DNA from: G964020105 sp964020105
Lineage (GTDB): Bacteria; Pseudomonadota; Alphaproteobacteria; WRAU01; Hepatincolaceae
Length of the DNA: 64,000 nt
Direction of reading: 5' to 3'
Assembly: GCA_964020105.1 (NCBI GenBank)
Contig: OZ026535.1
Span: 186,001-250,000, forward strand
A model generated the notes under the pieces. That model saw only the letters and a list, made by a program, of their open reading frames with translations, was not told the origin of the DNA and did not search any database. The translations under genes and the position numbers were made by a program. Of the stretch, positions 52,375 through 61,182 are shown piece by piece. Positions within the stretch are counted from its first letter, which is position 1; every line of letters begins with the position of its first letter.

Positions 52375-52694
52375 TGATAGTGAAAAGCAAAATAAAAAAA
52401 GGCGATAAAGTAATAATAATTGCAGGTAAGGACAAAGATAAAACTGGTGAAGTTTTAAAAGTATATCCTAAAGAGCTTAGGCTTTTGGTTCAAGGTGTTA
52501 ATGTTTATAAAAAACATCAAAAACCTTCTGCGAAAGATGCTGGAGGCATGATTAGTAAAGAGTTACCTTTACACATATCTAATGTAGCTTTTTTAGATCC
52601 TAAACAATCTAAAGCTACAAAAATAGGATACAAAGTAGAAAATGGTCAAAAGGTTAGATATTGCAAATTATCAGGAACTGTTCTTGACACGTAA
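52374..52694 (+). CDS. rplX: Ribosomal protein L24
   Basis: L24 starts 50S assembly and has a KOW fold. The 106-residue protein shows KIKKGDKVIIIAGKDKDKTGEVLKVYPKELRLLVQGVNVYKKHQKP, then GGMISKELPLHISNVAFLDP. Its ATG overlaps the rplN stop by one base. A 56-base gap precedes rplE. Confidence 0.97.
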   Translation: MIVKSKIKKGDKVIIIAGKDKDKTGEVLKVYPKELRLLVQGVNVYKKHQKPSAKDAGGMISKELPLHISNVAFLDPKQSKATKIGYKVENGQKVRYCKLSGTVLDT

Positions 52695-52750
52695 GCAAGT
52701 TTTTAGTATATATTAAAAGGTATTTTTTTACAAATGGTGAGAGAGAACAT

Positions 52751-53296
52751 ATGACTCGTTTGTTAGAACATTATAAAGAAACAGTTATTCCTAACTTAAT
52801 TAAAAAGTTTAATTATAAGAATCCCATGCAGGTTCCCAAGTTAGAGAAGATAGTAATTAATATAGGTGTTGGTGAGGGAGCTTTAGATAAGAAAAAAATA
52901 GAGATTCCGTTTCAAGAATTAGCGCTTATTAGTGGACAGAAGCCAATTGTTTGTTTGTCTAAGCAAGCTATTGCTGGATTTAAGTTGCGTGAAAATATGC
53001 CTATAGGATGCAAAGTAACTCTTAGAAAGTCTAGAATGTATGAGTTTTTAGATAGATTTGTTAACGTGGCTCTACCAAGAGTAAGAGATTTTAGAGGTCT
53101 TGGAAATAAAGGTTTTGATGGTAAAGGTAATTATTCAATGGGACTGAAAGAGCAACTTATTTTTCCAGAGATAGATTATAATAAAGTAGATAAAGTTAGA
53201 GGTATGAATATAACTTTTTGCACTACGGCGCAAACTGATGAAGAAGCGCAAATTTTGCTTAAAGAATTTCATATGCCTTTTAATAAGATTAGTTAA
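52751..53296 (+). CDS. rplE: Ribosomal protein L5
   Basis: L5 binds 5S rRNA and contacts P-site tRNA. The 181-residue protein has the N-terminal LKKFNYKNPMQVPKLEKIVINIGVGEG-type segment, SKQAIAGFKLRENMPIGCKVTLRK, and GLGNKGFDGKGNYSMGLKEQLIFPEIDY. Length is standard. GTGAGAGAG precedes the ATG. Confidence 0.97.
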   Translation: MTRLLEHYKETVIPNLIKKFNYKNPMQVPKLEKIVINIGVGEGALDKKKIEIPFQELALISGQKPIVCLSKQAIAGFKLRENMPIGCKVTLRKSRMYEFLDRFVNVALPRVRDFRGLGNKGFDGKGNYSMGLKEQLIFPEIDYNKVDKVRGMNITFCTTAQTDEEAQILLKEFHMPFNKIS

Positions 53297-53322
53297 ATCA
53301 TGAATAATATAGGAGTGTGTTT

Positions 53323-53628
53323 GTGTCTAAGGTAAGTTCCATATACAGAAATAAAAAGAGAGAAAAACTCATTATGAAATATAAAGTCCGTAGGGAGGCC
53401 TTAAAGGCAATCACTAAGGATGCTTCAGTTTCATTAGAGGATAAGTTTCAGGCGCATCTAAATTTAGCTAAATTACCAAGAAACTCTTCTCCTAGTAGAT
53501 ATCGTGTTAGATGTGAATTAACAGGAAGACCTAGAGGTAACTATAAAAAATTCATGTTAAGTAGAAATAAATTCCGGGAACTTGCTTCTAAGGGGCAAAT
53601 TCCTGGTGTAATCAAAGCTAGTTGGTAG
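53323..53628 (+). CDS. rpsN: Ribosomal protein S14 (zinc-independent type)
   Basis: S14 lies in the 30S head. From GTG 53323 it has 101 residues, the usual length of the long, cysteine-free alphaproteobacterial form, with NLAKLPRNSSPSRYRVRCELTGRPRGNYKKF conserved. GTG 53323 is chosen over GTG 53317 because AGGAG (53311-53315) is then 7 bases upstream; for 53317 it is only one base away. The zinc CxxC motifs of the short form are absent, as expected. Confidence 0.95.
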   Translation: MSKVSSIYRNKKREKLIMKYKVRREALKAITKDASVSLEDKFQAHLNLAKLPRNSSPSRYRVRCELTGRPRGNYKKFMLSRNKFRELASKGQIPGVIKASW

Positions 53629-53636
53629 GTGAAATA

Positions 53637-54026
53637 ATGGATATAATAGGCGATATGCTAAGTAGAATCAGAAATGGTTTAATGGCGAAAAAGAAAGAAG
53701 TTGATGTTTTGTACTCTAAGGAAAATATGGCCATATTAGATATACTTAAGCAAGAGGGATATATTGATAGTTATTTGGACAGTGTCCTTAGAGAGGGTGT
53801 TAAAGTAATAAAGGTAGCTTTAAAGTACTACAAGAAAAAACCTGTGGTTTCCGAGATTAACAGGATATCCAAGCCTAGTCGTAGAGTATATACATCAGTT
53901 GAAGATATGCCGTTGATGTTTAATGGTATGGGTATATATATAATATCAACTTCAAAAGGTATACTATCCGATCAGCAAGCCAGAGTACATAATGTTGGTG
54001 GGGAGATAATTTGTTCGGTGTTTTAA
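53637..54026 (+). CDS. rpsH: Ribosomal protein S8
   Basis: S8 binds the 16S rRNA platform, and in many bacteria represses the spc operon. The 129-residue product begins MDIIGDMLSRIRNGLMAKK and has RISKPSRRVYTSVEDMPLMFNGMGIYIISTSKG, which is diagnostic. I start it at the ATG at 53637, preceded by AGGTG. The longer frame would overlap the end of rpsN. Confidence 0.96.
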   Translation: MDIIGDMLSRIRNGLMAKKKEVDVLYSKENMAILDILKQEGYIDSYLDSVLREGVKVIKVALKYYKKKPVVSEINRISKPSRRVYTSVEDMPLMFNGMGIYIISTSKGILSDQQARVHNVGGEIICSVF

Positions 54027-54062
54027 TATATAAGAGTTATAATTAATAAGGGATAGTTGAGA

Positions 54063-54596
54063 ATGTCTAGAGTAGGTAAATATCCTATTGTTTTAAGGGA
54101 TGGTGTGAGTGCCTCAATTAAGGACAATATAGTGATAATAAAAGGGAAAAAAGGCGAAAGTAGTTATAAATTTTCTTCTGATGTTTTGCTTAATGTGGAA
54201 GGAGATAAGCTAATAATTAATCCAGCTAATAATACTTTGATAGCAAAAAAACTATGGGGAACCACTAGAGCGTTGTTAAATAACATGGTTGTTGGTGTAT
54301 CCGATGGTTTTAAGGTTATGCTTGATCTTAATGGGGTGGGTTTTCGTGCTTCAGTGCAGGGTAAGAATTTGGTTTTACAGCTTGGTTTTTCTCATGACGT
54401 GATTTTTCCTATACCAGCAGATGTGTCAATACTTTGTCCCGATCAAACACACATTAATATTGAGGGGATGGACAAGCAGAGAGTAGGGCAGGTTGCTGCT
54501 GAAATTAGAGGGTTTAAGAAACCTGAACCATATAAAGGTAAAGGTATCAAATATAGCAATGAAGTAATTTTACGTAAAGAAGGTAAGAAGAAGTAG
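54063..54596 (+). CDS. rplF: Ribosomal protein L6
   Basis: L6 lies near the GTPase-associated centre. The 177-residue protein has two related domains and the conserved start MSRVGKYPI, with KKPEPYKGKGIKYSNEVILRKEGKKK at the C-terminus. The ATG at 54063 is preferred to the in-frame TTG at 54057. It ends one base before rplR. Confidence 0.97.
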   Translation: MSRVGKYPIVLRDGVSASIKDNIVIIKGKKGESSYKFSSDVLLNVEGDKLIINPANNTLIAKKLWGTTRALLNNMVVGVSDGFKVMLDLNGVGFRASVQGKNLVLQLGFSHDVIFPIPADVSILCPDQTHINIEGMDKQRVGQVAAEIRGFKKPEPYKGKGIKYSNEVILRKEGKKK

Positions 54597-54597
54597 C

Positions 54598-54978
54598 ATG
54601 TTAAAGAAAATAAAAGATAAATCTAGGGTCATTTCTTTAAGAAGAAGAGATAGAGTTAGATACAAATTAAAAAAATTAAATTACGATAAAAAACCAAGAC
54701 TAAGTATATTTATGTCAAATATGCATATTTATGCGCAACTTATTGATGATACTAATAATGTGACACTATCTTCGGCTTCCACTATTGATAAGGAAATTAA
54801 GCAACTAGTGAAGAAAACATCAGGTATGGAAGCGGCAGCTTTAGTTGGTAAATTTGTGGCAGAGAGGGCACTGAAGAAAGGAGTTACTGAAGTTATGTTT
54901 GATAGAGGTAGTAATATATTCCATGGCAAGGTTAAAAATTTAGCAGATTCAGCCAGGATAACAGGATTGAAATTTTAA
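54598..54978 (+). CDS. rplR: Ribosomal protein L18
   Basis: L18 binds 5S rRNA. The 126-residue protein has an Arg/Lys-rich N-terminus (RRRDRVRYKLKKL), then PRLSIFMSNMHIYAQLIDD and the C-terminal FDRGSNIFHGKVKNLADSAR. Length is slightly above 120, with an extended basic tail at the start. It abuts rplF and precedes rpsE by 17 bases. Confidence 0.96.
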   Translation: MLKKIKDKSRVISLRRRDRVRYKLKKLNYDKKPRLSIFMSNMHIYAQLIDDTNNVTLSSASTIDKEIKQLVKKTSGMEAAALVGKFVAERALKKGVTEVMFDRGSNIFHGKVKNLADSARITGLKF

Positions 54979-54995
54979 GGAGCAAAGTTATAGAT

Positions 54996-55583
54996 ATGGC
55001 CATGATGAAGGAAACTCCTCGCAAAAAGAAGAGAGAATCTAAAGAAAAACTTGAATTAGTAGAAAAAGTTGTATGTGTTAACCGGGTGGCAAAGGTTGTT
55101 AAGGGTGGTAGAAGATTTGCTTTTGCTGCTTTAGTTGTTGTTGGTGATGGTAAGGGGAAAATAGGATTTGGATCTGCGAAAGCAAGGGAAGTTCCAGATG
55201 CTGTTACAAAAGCTTCTACAGCAGCTAAGAATAATATGATACATATACCAATGAAAGATGGTAGAACTTTATATCATGACGTCATTGCTAAATGTGGAGC
55301 AGGAAAAGTTGTAATGAAAAAAGCTTCACCTGGTACTGGTATTATTGCCGGAGGTGCTATGAGATCAATTTTTGAAGCTGTAGGCATTCAAGATATAGTT
55401 GCTAAATCAATAGGTAGCACTAATCCACATAATTTAGTTAGAGCTACCATGGAAGGTCTTATATCTGTTCATTCTCCTAGATATATTTCCATCAAAAGAG
55501 GAAAAAAGGTTAGTGATTTTTCCACTAAAAAAGCTTCCTCTGCCGTTATTACTGAAGAAGAAGTTGTCTCAGATCTACCGTAA
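54996..55583 (+). CDS. rpsE: Ribosomal protein S5
   Basis: S5 acts in decoding fidelity and mRNA unwinding. The 195-residue protein has the dsRNA-binding domain (KVVCVNRVAKVVKGGRRFAFAALVVVGDGKGKIGFGSAKAREVPDAV) and the C-terminal fold with PGTGIIAGGAMRSIFEAVGIQDIVAKSIGSTNPHNLVRATMEGL. Three in-frame ATGs begin the gene. AAGGAG lies rather far from the first, so the later ones (55002 or 55005) are possible starts. Confidence 0.96.
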   Translation: MAMMKETPRKKKRESKEKLELVEKVVCVNRVAKVVKGGRRFAFAALVVVGDGKGKIGFGSAKAREVPDAVTKASTAAKNNMIHIPMKDGRTLYHDVIAKCGAGKVVMKKASPGTGIIAGGAMRSIFEAVGIQDIVAKSIGSTNPHNLVRATMEGLISVHSPRYISIKRGKKVSDFSTKKASSAVITEEEVVSDLP

Positions 55584-55624
55584 GTAAATTCTATATTTAA
55601 AATATAATAAAGTGGTGAAGTAAC

Positions 55625-55831
55625 ATGGTTAAAGCAACAAAAAATAAAAATTCTAAGACAGTTATAGTTGAACAAATTAGAGGTACAATAGGTAGACCTA
55701 AAGATCAAGGAGCTACTTTAGTAGGTCTTGGTTTGCGTGGAATTGGCAGAGTGAGTGAGTTATTAGATACTACAGAAGTTAGAGGGATGATGAAAAAAGT
55801 ATCCCATTTAATTAAGATAGTTAAAGAGTAG
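55625..55831 (+). CDS. rpmD: Ribosomal protein L30
   Basis: L30 is a small 50S protein. The 68-residue product has the family's TVIVEQIRGTIGRPKDQGATLVGLGLRGIGR core and a short C-terminal extension ending LIKIVKE. It occupies its normal place between rpsE and rplO, and 10 bases separate it from rplO. Confidence 0.94.
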   Translation: MVKATKNKNSKTVIVEQIRGTIGRPKDQGATLVGLGLRGIGRVSELLDTTEVRGMMKKVSHLIKIVKE

Positions 55832-55841
55832 GGATAAAAAG

Positions 55842-56339
55842 ATGAAGTTAAATGAAATTAGAGATAATGTTGGAGCTACAACTAATGCTAAGGTATTAGG
55901 TAGAGGGATAGGCTCGGGGCTTGGAAAAACTTCTGGTAAGGGACATAAAGGTCAGAAAGCTAGAGGTGTTGGTAAGGTTAGATTAGGATTTGAAGGTGGG
56001 CAAAATCCATTATATAGAAGAATGCCTAAAAGAGGTTTTACAAATTTCTCTAAAACAAATTATTTTGTGATTAATTTAGGTGATATTTCTAAACTGGTTG
56101 AAGATGGTAAAATATCTGAGAGTGTTATTATAAATTATGATTCTTTGAAAGAGCTTTCAGTGATAAAAGGTAGTTATGATGGTCTTAAAGTATTAGCCAC
56201 TGGGGAGCTTAGGTATAAACTTAATTTCGTTGTTGATGCTATTTCTAAGAAAGCTTCAGATCTTATAATCAGCAAGGGTGGTAGCGTTCAAGTAGTTTCA
56301 GTAAAAAAATTTGTAAGTGTTAGAAAAAAACAGTTCTAG
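55842..56339 (+). CDS. rplO: Ribosomal protein L15
   Basis: L15 is an assembly-linked 50S protein. The 165-residue protein shows MKLNEIRDNVGAT, the Gly/Lys-rich GRGIGSGLGKTSGKGHKGQKAR and FEGGQNPLYRRMPKRGF, all typical. It lies directly before secY in the spc order. Confidence 0.97.
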   Translation: MKLNEIRDNVGATTNAKVLGRGIGSGLGKTSGKGHKGQKARGVGKVRLGFEGGQNPLYRRMPKRGFTNFSKTNYFVINLGDISKLVEDGKISESVIINYDSLKELSVIKGSYDGLKVLATGELRYKLNFVVDAISKKASDLIISKGGSVQVVSVKKFVSVRKKQF

Positions 56340-56363
56340 AAAGATATCTAAAAAAGGATTTTT

Positions 56364-57689
56364 ATGGCTAAAAATGTTGGTAGTGGCTTCGATGCTGGAA
56401 TTTGGTCTAAGGCAACCGTATTAAAGAAAAGAATACTATTTACTTTGGCTGTTTTGGTAGTTTACAGATTAGGTACATATATACCAGTACCTGGTGTTAA
56501 TCCACTGATAATTAAAGATTTTTTATCCAATAACTCGCAAGGGTTACTTGGGATGTTTGATCTTTTTTCCGGTGGATCACTAGGAAGAATGACAATATTC
56601 GCCCTAAATATAGTTCCATACATAACTGCTTCTATCATGATGCAGTTATTTATAGTTGTTATGCCTAGTCTTGCTGAATTAAGAAAAGAAGGTGAAAATG
56701 GTAGAAGGCAGATTAATCAATATACAAGATATCTAACTTTATTAGTGTGTGTGATTCAGGCGTTATCAATAGGCATTGGACTTGAAGGGTTGCAATCTGG
56801 TAGTTTGAGAGCAGTGGAAGATCCAGGTTGGATGTTTAGGTTAATGACAGCTAGTACCTTGACTGCTGGAACATTTTTTGTCCTATGGATGGGAGAAAAA
56901 ATAACAGAACGTGGTGTTGGTAATGGAGTTTCTTTGATAATTTTTGCGGGTATAGTGTCAAATTTACCTTTTGCCCTCGCAACCTTATTTACATTAGGAG
57001 AAAAAGGTGCCCTATCTGTTATAACCATCATCGCTGTCTTATTTATGGTTGTAGCTATTATTTTTGGAGTTGTTTTTATAGAAACAGCTCAGAGAAGAGT
57101 TTTGGTAAAATATCCTAAAAGACAAGTTAGTAGTAATAAAGTATCAGCTGGGGATACTTCATATTTACCCTTGAAAATAAATAATGCTGGAGTGATTCCA
57201 CCAATATTTGCAGGTTCGTTACTGTTGGTACCAACTACATTGATTGGTTTAATTGGCAGTAACTCGTGGTTATCAGATGTGGGAGTATATTTTGGTAGAG
57301 GTAACGCTGCTTATCTGCTATTATATGCAGTTTTAATAGTTGTATTTGCATTTTTTTATGTATCTGTCGTATTTAATCCTAAAGAAACCGCAGATAATTT
57401 GAAAAATCATGGTGGAGTAATACTAGGTGTAAGACCAGGAGAGGATACTGCTAATTATTTAACATTTATTTTAAACAGATTAACCGTAATTGGATCAATT
57501 TATCTCGTTCTTATATGTTTATTACCAGAATTTTTAATAACCAAAATGTCCATACCTTTCTATTTTGGAGGAACTAGCTTGTTGATTGTCGTTTCTGTAA
57601 CTATTGATACAATAACGCAAGTGCAGTCACATTTAATGTCGTATCAATATCAAAATGTGTTGAAAAAATCTAAAATAGCAGGCAAATAA
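56364..57689 (+). CDS. secY: Preprotein translocase subunit SecY
   Basis: SecY is the channel of the Sec translocon. At 441 residues, with ten transmembrane helices, it is normal. Conserved parts include VYRLGTYIPVPGVN, FDLFSGGSLGRMTIFALNIVPYITASIMMQL (plug and lateral gate) and LPLKINNAGVIPPIFAGSLL. Its partner SecE is encoded at 31055. It is followed after 3 bases by adk, the usual alphaproteobacterial order. Confidence 0.98.
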   Translation: MAKNVGSGFDAGIWSKATVLKKRILFTLAVLVVYRLGTYIPVPGVNPLIIKDFLSNNSQGLLGMFDLFSGGSLGRMTIFALNIVPYITASIMMQLFIVVMPSLAELRKEGENGRRQINQYTRYLTLLVCVIQALSIGIGLEGLQSGSLRAVEDPGWMFRLMTASTLTAGTFFVLWMGEKITERGVGNGVSLIIFAGIVSNLPFALATLFTLGEKGALSVITIIAVLFMVVAIIFGVVFIETAQRRVLVKYPKRQVSSNKVSAGDTSYLPLKINNAGVIPPIFAGSLLLVPTTLIGLIGSNSWLSDVGVYFGRGNAAYLLLYAVLIVVFAFFYVSVVFNPKETADNLKNHGGVILGVRPGEDTANYLTFILNRLTVIGSIYLVLICLLPEFLITKMSIPFYFGGTSLLIVVSVTIDTITQVQSHLMSYQYQNVLKKSKIAGK

Positions 57690-57692
57690 GTA

Positions 57693-58343
57693 ATGAAGAA
57701 AATTGTTATATTAGTAGGAGCTCCTGGTAGTGGAAAAGGTACGCAGTCAGCTTTTTTATGTAGCCATTATTCCATTGCTCATATTTCAACAGGTGATATG
57801 CTAAGAGAAGAAATAAAAAAAGAAACAGAATTGGGAACTAGTATCAAAAATTTATTAGCACAAGGATCTTTGGTAGAAGATTCTCTAATAACCAAGCTGA
57901 TTAAAGATAGAATAACTAAGGATGACTGCAAATACGGTTTTGTTTTGGATGGTTATCCAAGAACTTTAAAACAAGCAGAACTGCTCGATGATATCCTGAA
58001 ACTTATACAAGCAGAAAAATATCATGTTATTGAGATATCACTATCCGAGGATGTTCTCATTAAAAGAATAACAGGAAGATATACTTGCTCAGAATGTGGT
58101 AGTATTTATAATAAATTTACTAAGAATCCAAAAGTTGAGGGTGTATGTGATTTATGCTCCTCTAGTAATTTCATAAAAAGAGATGATGATAGTATAGAAA
58201 CTTTGAAAAATAGATTGGGAATTTACAAAAAACAATCTAGTATAATTCTGGATTACTACAGTAAAAAAGGTTGTAGACATATATTAGACGGTAATTTAAC
58301 TATAGAGAAATCTAAAGAAAAATTAATAGATATAGTTGGATGA
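57693..58343 (+). CDS. adk: Adenylate kinase with four-cysteine LID
   Basis: The enzyme interconverts ATP + AMP and 2 ADP. The 216-residue protein has the P-loop GAPGSGKGT (9-17), the AMP-binding STGDMLR and the LDGYPRT motif. The LID domain carries four cysteines, C132, C135, C152 and C155, which in other bacteria bind structural zinc. Its position between secY and rpsM, with no rpmJ, is typical of Alphaproteobacteria. Confidence 0.97.
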   Translation: MKKIVILVGAPGSGKGTQSAFLCSHYSIAHISTGDMLREEIKKETELGTSIKNLLAQGSLVEDSLITKLIKDRITKDDCKYGFVLDGYPRTLKQAELLDDILKLIQAEKYHVIEISLSEDVLIKRITGRYTCSECGSIYNKFTKNPKVEGVCDLCSSSNFIKRDDDSIETLKNRLGIYKKQSSIILDYYSKKGCRHILDGNLTIEKSKEKLIDIVG

Positions 58344-58354
58344 ATAAGTAGATG

Positions 58355-58383
58355 TTGACATAAGTACTTTTATTGGTTAAATT
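58355..58383 (+). promoter_or_regulatory. Candidate promoter for rpsM-rpsK-rpoA-rplQ
   Basis: TTGACA (58355-58360) is a perfect -35 box, and TAAATT (58378-58383) lies 17 bases further with four consensus matches. It falls in the 104-base gap between adk and rpsM, about 65 bases upstream of the latter. Confidence 0.5.
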
Positions 58384-58447
58384 AATTTGAGTATTTTATG
58401 TTAACAGGTGTAGTGTAAAATAATTAATACAATAGTGGGGAACAATT

Positions 58448-58819
58448 TTGGCTCGTATAGCAGGTGTTAATATACCAACTTCAAAAAAACTTGGAATCTC
58501 TTTGACGTATATATACGGCATAGGAAGAAAAACAGCTCTAGGTATATGCAATAAGGCAGGAATATCGGAAGATTTAAGAGTGCATGCACTTACAGAAGAA
58601 GAAGTTTCAAAATTAAGAGAAATTATAGATAGAGATCATGATGTTGAAGGTGATCTTAAAAGAACTGTCTATATGAATATCAAAAGATTAATGGATTTAG
58701 GTTGTTATAAAGGATTAAGGCATAGGAAAAATCTTCCTGTTCGCGGACAAAGAACTCATACAAACGCTAGAACCAGAAAAGGTCCTGCAAAAACAATTGC
58801 AGGTAAAAAAATTAGTTAA
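58448..58819 (+). CDS. rpsM: Ribosomal protein S13
   Basis: S13 lies at the 30S head and contacts tRNA. The 123-residue protein has ARIAGVNIPTSKKLGISLTYIYGIGRKTA and the C-terminal GLRHRKNLPVRGQRTHTNARTRKGP. The start is TTG at 58448, with GTGGGG about 8 bases upstream. It begins the alpha operon with rpsK, rpoA and rplQ. Confidence 0.97.
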   Translation: MARIAGVNIPTSKKLGISLTYIYGIGRKTALGICNKAGISEDLRVHALTEEEVSKLREIIDRDHDVEGDLKRTVYMNIKRLMDLGCYKGLRHRKNLPVRGQRTHTNARTRKGPAKTIAGKKIS

Positions 58820-58838
58820 TAAAGTATAAAGGTATTTT

Positions 58839-59234
58839 ATGGCAAAGGTTGCAGAAAAACAAAAATTAAAAAAACGCGAAAAGAAAAATATAGTTACAGG
58901 AGTAGCTCATGTTAGTGCAAGCTTCAATAACACCCTTATTAGCATAACAGATCTACAAGGTAATGTGATTGCTTGGTCATCCTCAGGAGGACAAGGGTTT
59001 AAAGGATCTAGAAAATCCACTCCCTACGCAGCTCAAGTTGTGGCAGAAGATGTCGCACGAAAAGCTATGGAACATGGATTGAAATTCCTATCTGTTGAAG
59101 TAAGAGGTCCAGGTACAGGCAGAGAATCTGCTATCAGAACCTTTCAAGGAATTGGTCTAGTAGTAACTTCTATCAAGGACGTTACTCCGATACCTCATAA
59201 TGGATGTCGTCCTAGCAAAAGAAGACGTGTATAA
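58839..59234 (+). CDS. rpsK: Ribosomal protein S11
   Basis: S11 lies on the 30S platform near the mRNA exit. The 131-residue protein has a lysine-rich start, then VTGVAHVSASFNNTLISITD, SSGGQGFKGSRKSTPYAAQVV and the C-terminal TPIPHNGCRPSKRRRV, all diagnostic. Length is normal. It precedes rpoA by 43 bases. Confidence 0.98.
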   Translation: MAKVAEKQKLKKREKKNIVTGVAHVSASFNNTLISITDLQGNVIAWSSSGGQGFKGSRKSTPYAAQVVAEDVARKAMEHGLKFLSVEVRGPGTGRESAIRTFQGIGLVVTSIKDVTPIPHNGCRPSKRRRV

Positions 59235-59277
59235 TTTTTGTTTGAAATTTTTATGAAAAATTACTATAGAGGTTAAT

Positions 59278-60300
59278 GTGATAGAACAAAATTGGCAGAA
59301 TTTAATAAAACCAAATAAAATAAGTGTAAATACTCCAAATAGTATAGGCAATGTGTCTAAATTTATAATTGAACCACTAGAAAGAGGATTTGGGGTAACT
59401 CTAGGTAATGCTATTAGGCGTGTTCTTTTATCTTCTTTACAGGGAATGGCCGTAACATCGCTTAAAATAAGAGGTGTTGATCATGAGTTTTCCACAATCA
59501 CAGGTGTCTCTGAAGATGTAACAGATATTATATTGAAAGTTAAGGAATTAAGATTCAAATCTAATACTTTTTCTTCTAGCACTCTTGTGCTTAAGGCAGT
59601 AGGACCTAAAGTGGTTAAAGCTTCAGACATAATTGAAGATCATAATGTGAAAATTTTAAATAAAGATCTAGTTATTTGTACCTTATCTGAAGGAGTTGAG
59701 TTCGATATGATTCTTAATATCGAATCAGGTAAAGGCTATGTTACTGTGGAGTCTAATCCAATTCAGGATAAGGAAATAGGTTTGATACCTTTAGATGCTC
59801 TATTTTCTCCAGTACAAAGAGTGAAATATGAGGTGGAAAATGCTAGGGTTGGTCAGGTTACAGACTATGATAAGTTATTTCTAGAAGTTGTAACGGATGG
59901 TTCCATAACTCCTGAGGAGGCAGTAGGGTTTTCAGCTAAAATTTTACAAGATCAACTTAATCCTTTTATTAATTTCAGTATCCCTGATAAAGAACTGCAA
60001 GAAGTTAGAGAAGAAACTGAAAAATTACCTTTTGATAAAAATCTCTTGAAAAAAGTTGATGAATTGGAATTTTCTGTTAGATCAGCAAATTGTCTGAAAA
60101 ATGATAATATAATCTACATAGGTGATTTAGTTCAAAGATCCGAAAGTGATATGTTAAAAACACCTAATTTTGGTCGTAAATCACTTAATGAAATAAGAGA
60201 AATTTTAGGTAAAATGAATCTTTATTTGGGTATGCAAGTAGATAGTTGGCCTCCTACTAATATAGAAGAGTTGGCAAAAAAATATGAAGATAAATACTAA
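59278..60300 (+). CDS. rpoA: RNA polymerase subunit alpha
   Basis: The alpha subunit nucleates polymerase assembly and contacts activators and UP elements. The 340-residue protein has the N-terminal dimerisation domain (PLERGFGVTLGNAIRRVLLSSLQGMAVTSLKI) and the C-terminal DNA-binding domain (ELEFSVRSANCLKNDNIIYIGDLVQ ... NFGRKSLNEIREILG). The start is GTG at 59278, supported by GAGG 6 bases upstream. Confidence 0.98.
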   Translation: MIEQNWQNLIKPNKISVNTPNSIGNVSKFIIEPLERGFGVTLGNAIRRVLLSSLQGMAVTSLKIRGVDHEFSTITGVSEDVTDIILKVKELRFKSNTFSSSTLVLKAVGPKVVKASDIIEDHNVKILNKDLVICTLSEGVEFDMILNIESGKGYVTVESNPIQDKEIGLIPLDALFSPVQRVKYEVENARVGQVTDYDKLFLEVVTDGSITPEEAVGFSAKILQDQLNPFINFSIPDKELQEVREETEKLPFDKNLLKKVDELEFSVRSANCLKNDNIIYIGDLVQRSESDMLKTPNFGRKSLNEIREILGKMNLYLGMQVDSWPPTNIEELAKKYEDKY

Positions 60301-60331
60301 ACATTAAGACTATTTTGGAGGATTTTCTCGT

Positions 60332-60739
60332 ATGAGACATAAAATTAGTGGAAGGAAATTAGGTAGAACAACAAGCGAAAGAAAAGCACTGTTTAAAAAT
60401 ATGGCTACCGCTTTAATAACACATGAGCAAATTATTTCAACTCTTCCTAAGGCGAAAGAATTAAGATCTCATGTTGAAAAATTAATTACTTTGGGTAAAA
60501 AAGGTACACTGGCAAATAGAAGAAGAGCATTCGCTATACTAAGGGATGATAATGTTGTTAGTAAGCTATTTGCTTCTTTGTCTCAGAGATATAAAGATAG
60601 AAATGGTGGTTATACTAGAGTTTTAAAATTTGGCTTCAGGAAAGGTGATAATGCTCCTATGGCGATAATAGAATTTGTAGACAGAGATCTTAATGCAAAA
60701 GGTTCAGATATAAGCAAATTACAAACAGTATCTAAGTAA
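60332..60739 (+). CDS. rplQ: Ribosomal protein L17
   Basis: L17 lies near the exit tunnel. The 135-residue protein has MRHKISGRKLGRTTSERKALFKNMATALITHEQI and GYTRVLKFGFRKGDNAPMAIIEFVD, which are standard. GGAGG lies upstream of the ATG. It ends the ribosomal block; a serine protease gene soon follows, as in many Alphaproteobacteria. Confidence 0.97.
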   Translation: MRHKISGRKLGRTTSERKALFKNMATALITHEQIISTLPKAKELRSHVEKLITLGKKGTLANRRRAFAILRDDNVVSKLFASLSQRYKDRNGGYTRVLKFGFRKGDNAPMAIIEFVDRDLNAKGSDISKLQTVSK

Positions 60740-60791
60740 GTATTTTGATACTGCAATTATTACTTTTATAGAGTACCCTTAGCGGTTTCCC

Positions 60792-61172
60792 ATGTCGGAT
60801 TTGTTATTTATTTTTTTTAGTGTTGTCTTATTTGTTAGTGTTATATTATCTCCTTTGATGTTGGTAACCTTTAGTATTATCTATCATCAAAGGAAGTTAG
60901 ACTATCTTAAGTTACATTCTTTTTTATTAGTATATTATTTTACTATAGTTCCTATAATTTATTTCTTTCCCTCTTTATTCATAATAAAAAGTGATTTTAT
61001 TGATATAATAGCGATAATATGTTTTTCAGTTATATACTTTCTACCATTGGTTTTTCTTATTTTTAAATATATTTTGAACTTGTATGGATTATTATCGTTT
61101 GTAAATTTATTTTTTGTTTTTAATTTTTTGCAAGCCGCAATATTGTATTTTATATTTAATCTTTTGAATTAA
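60792..61172 (+). CDS. Small polytopic membrane protein of unknown function, 126 aa
   Basis: About four hydrophobic helices fill nearly the whole chain, with short polar loops (for example HQRKLDYLKLH). I recognise no family and no charged residues that suggest a transporter site. It starts 52 bases after rplQ and ends 10 bases before the DegP-like gene, so it probably shares a transcript with that protease. It could be a lineage-specific envelope protein. Low-complexity composition in an AT-rich genome is a caution, but the frame is clean and well spaced. Confidence 0.65.
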   Translation: MSDLLFIFFSVVLFVSVILSPLMLVTFSIIYHQRKLDYLKLHSFLLVYYFTIVPIIYFFPSLFIIKSDFIDIIAIICFSVIYFLPLVFLIFKYILNLYGLLSFVNLFFVFNFLQAAILYFIFNLLN

Positions 61173-61182
61173 GAGCATAAAA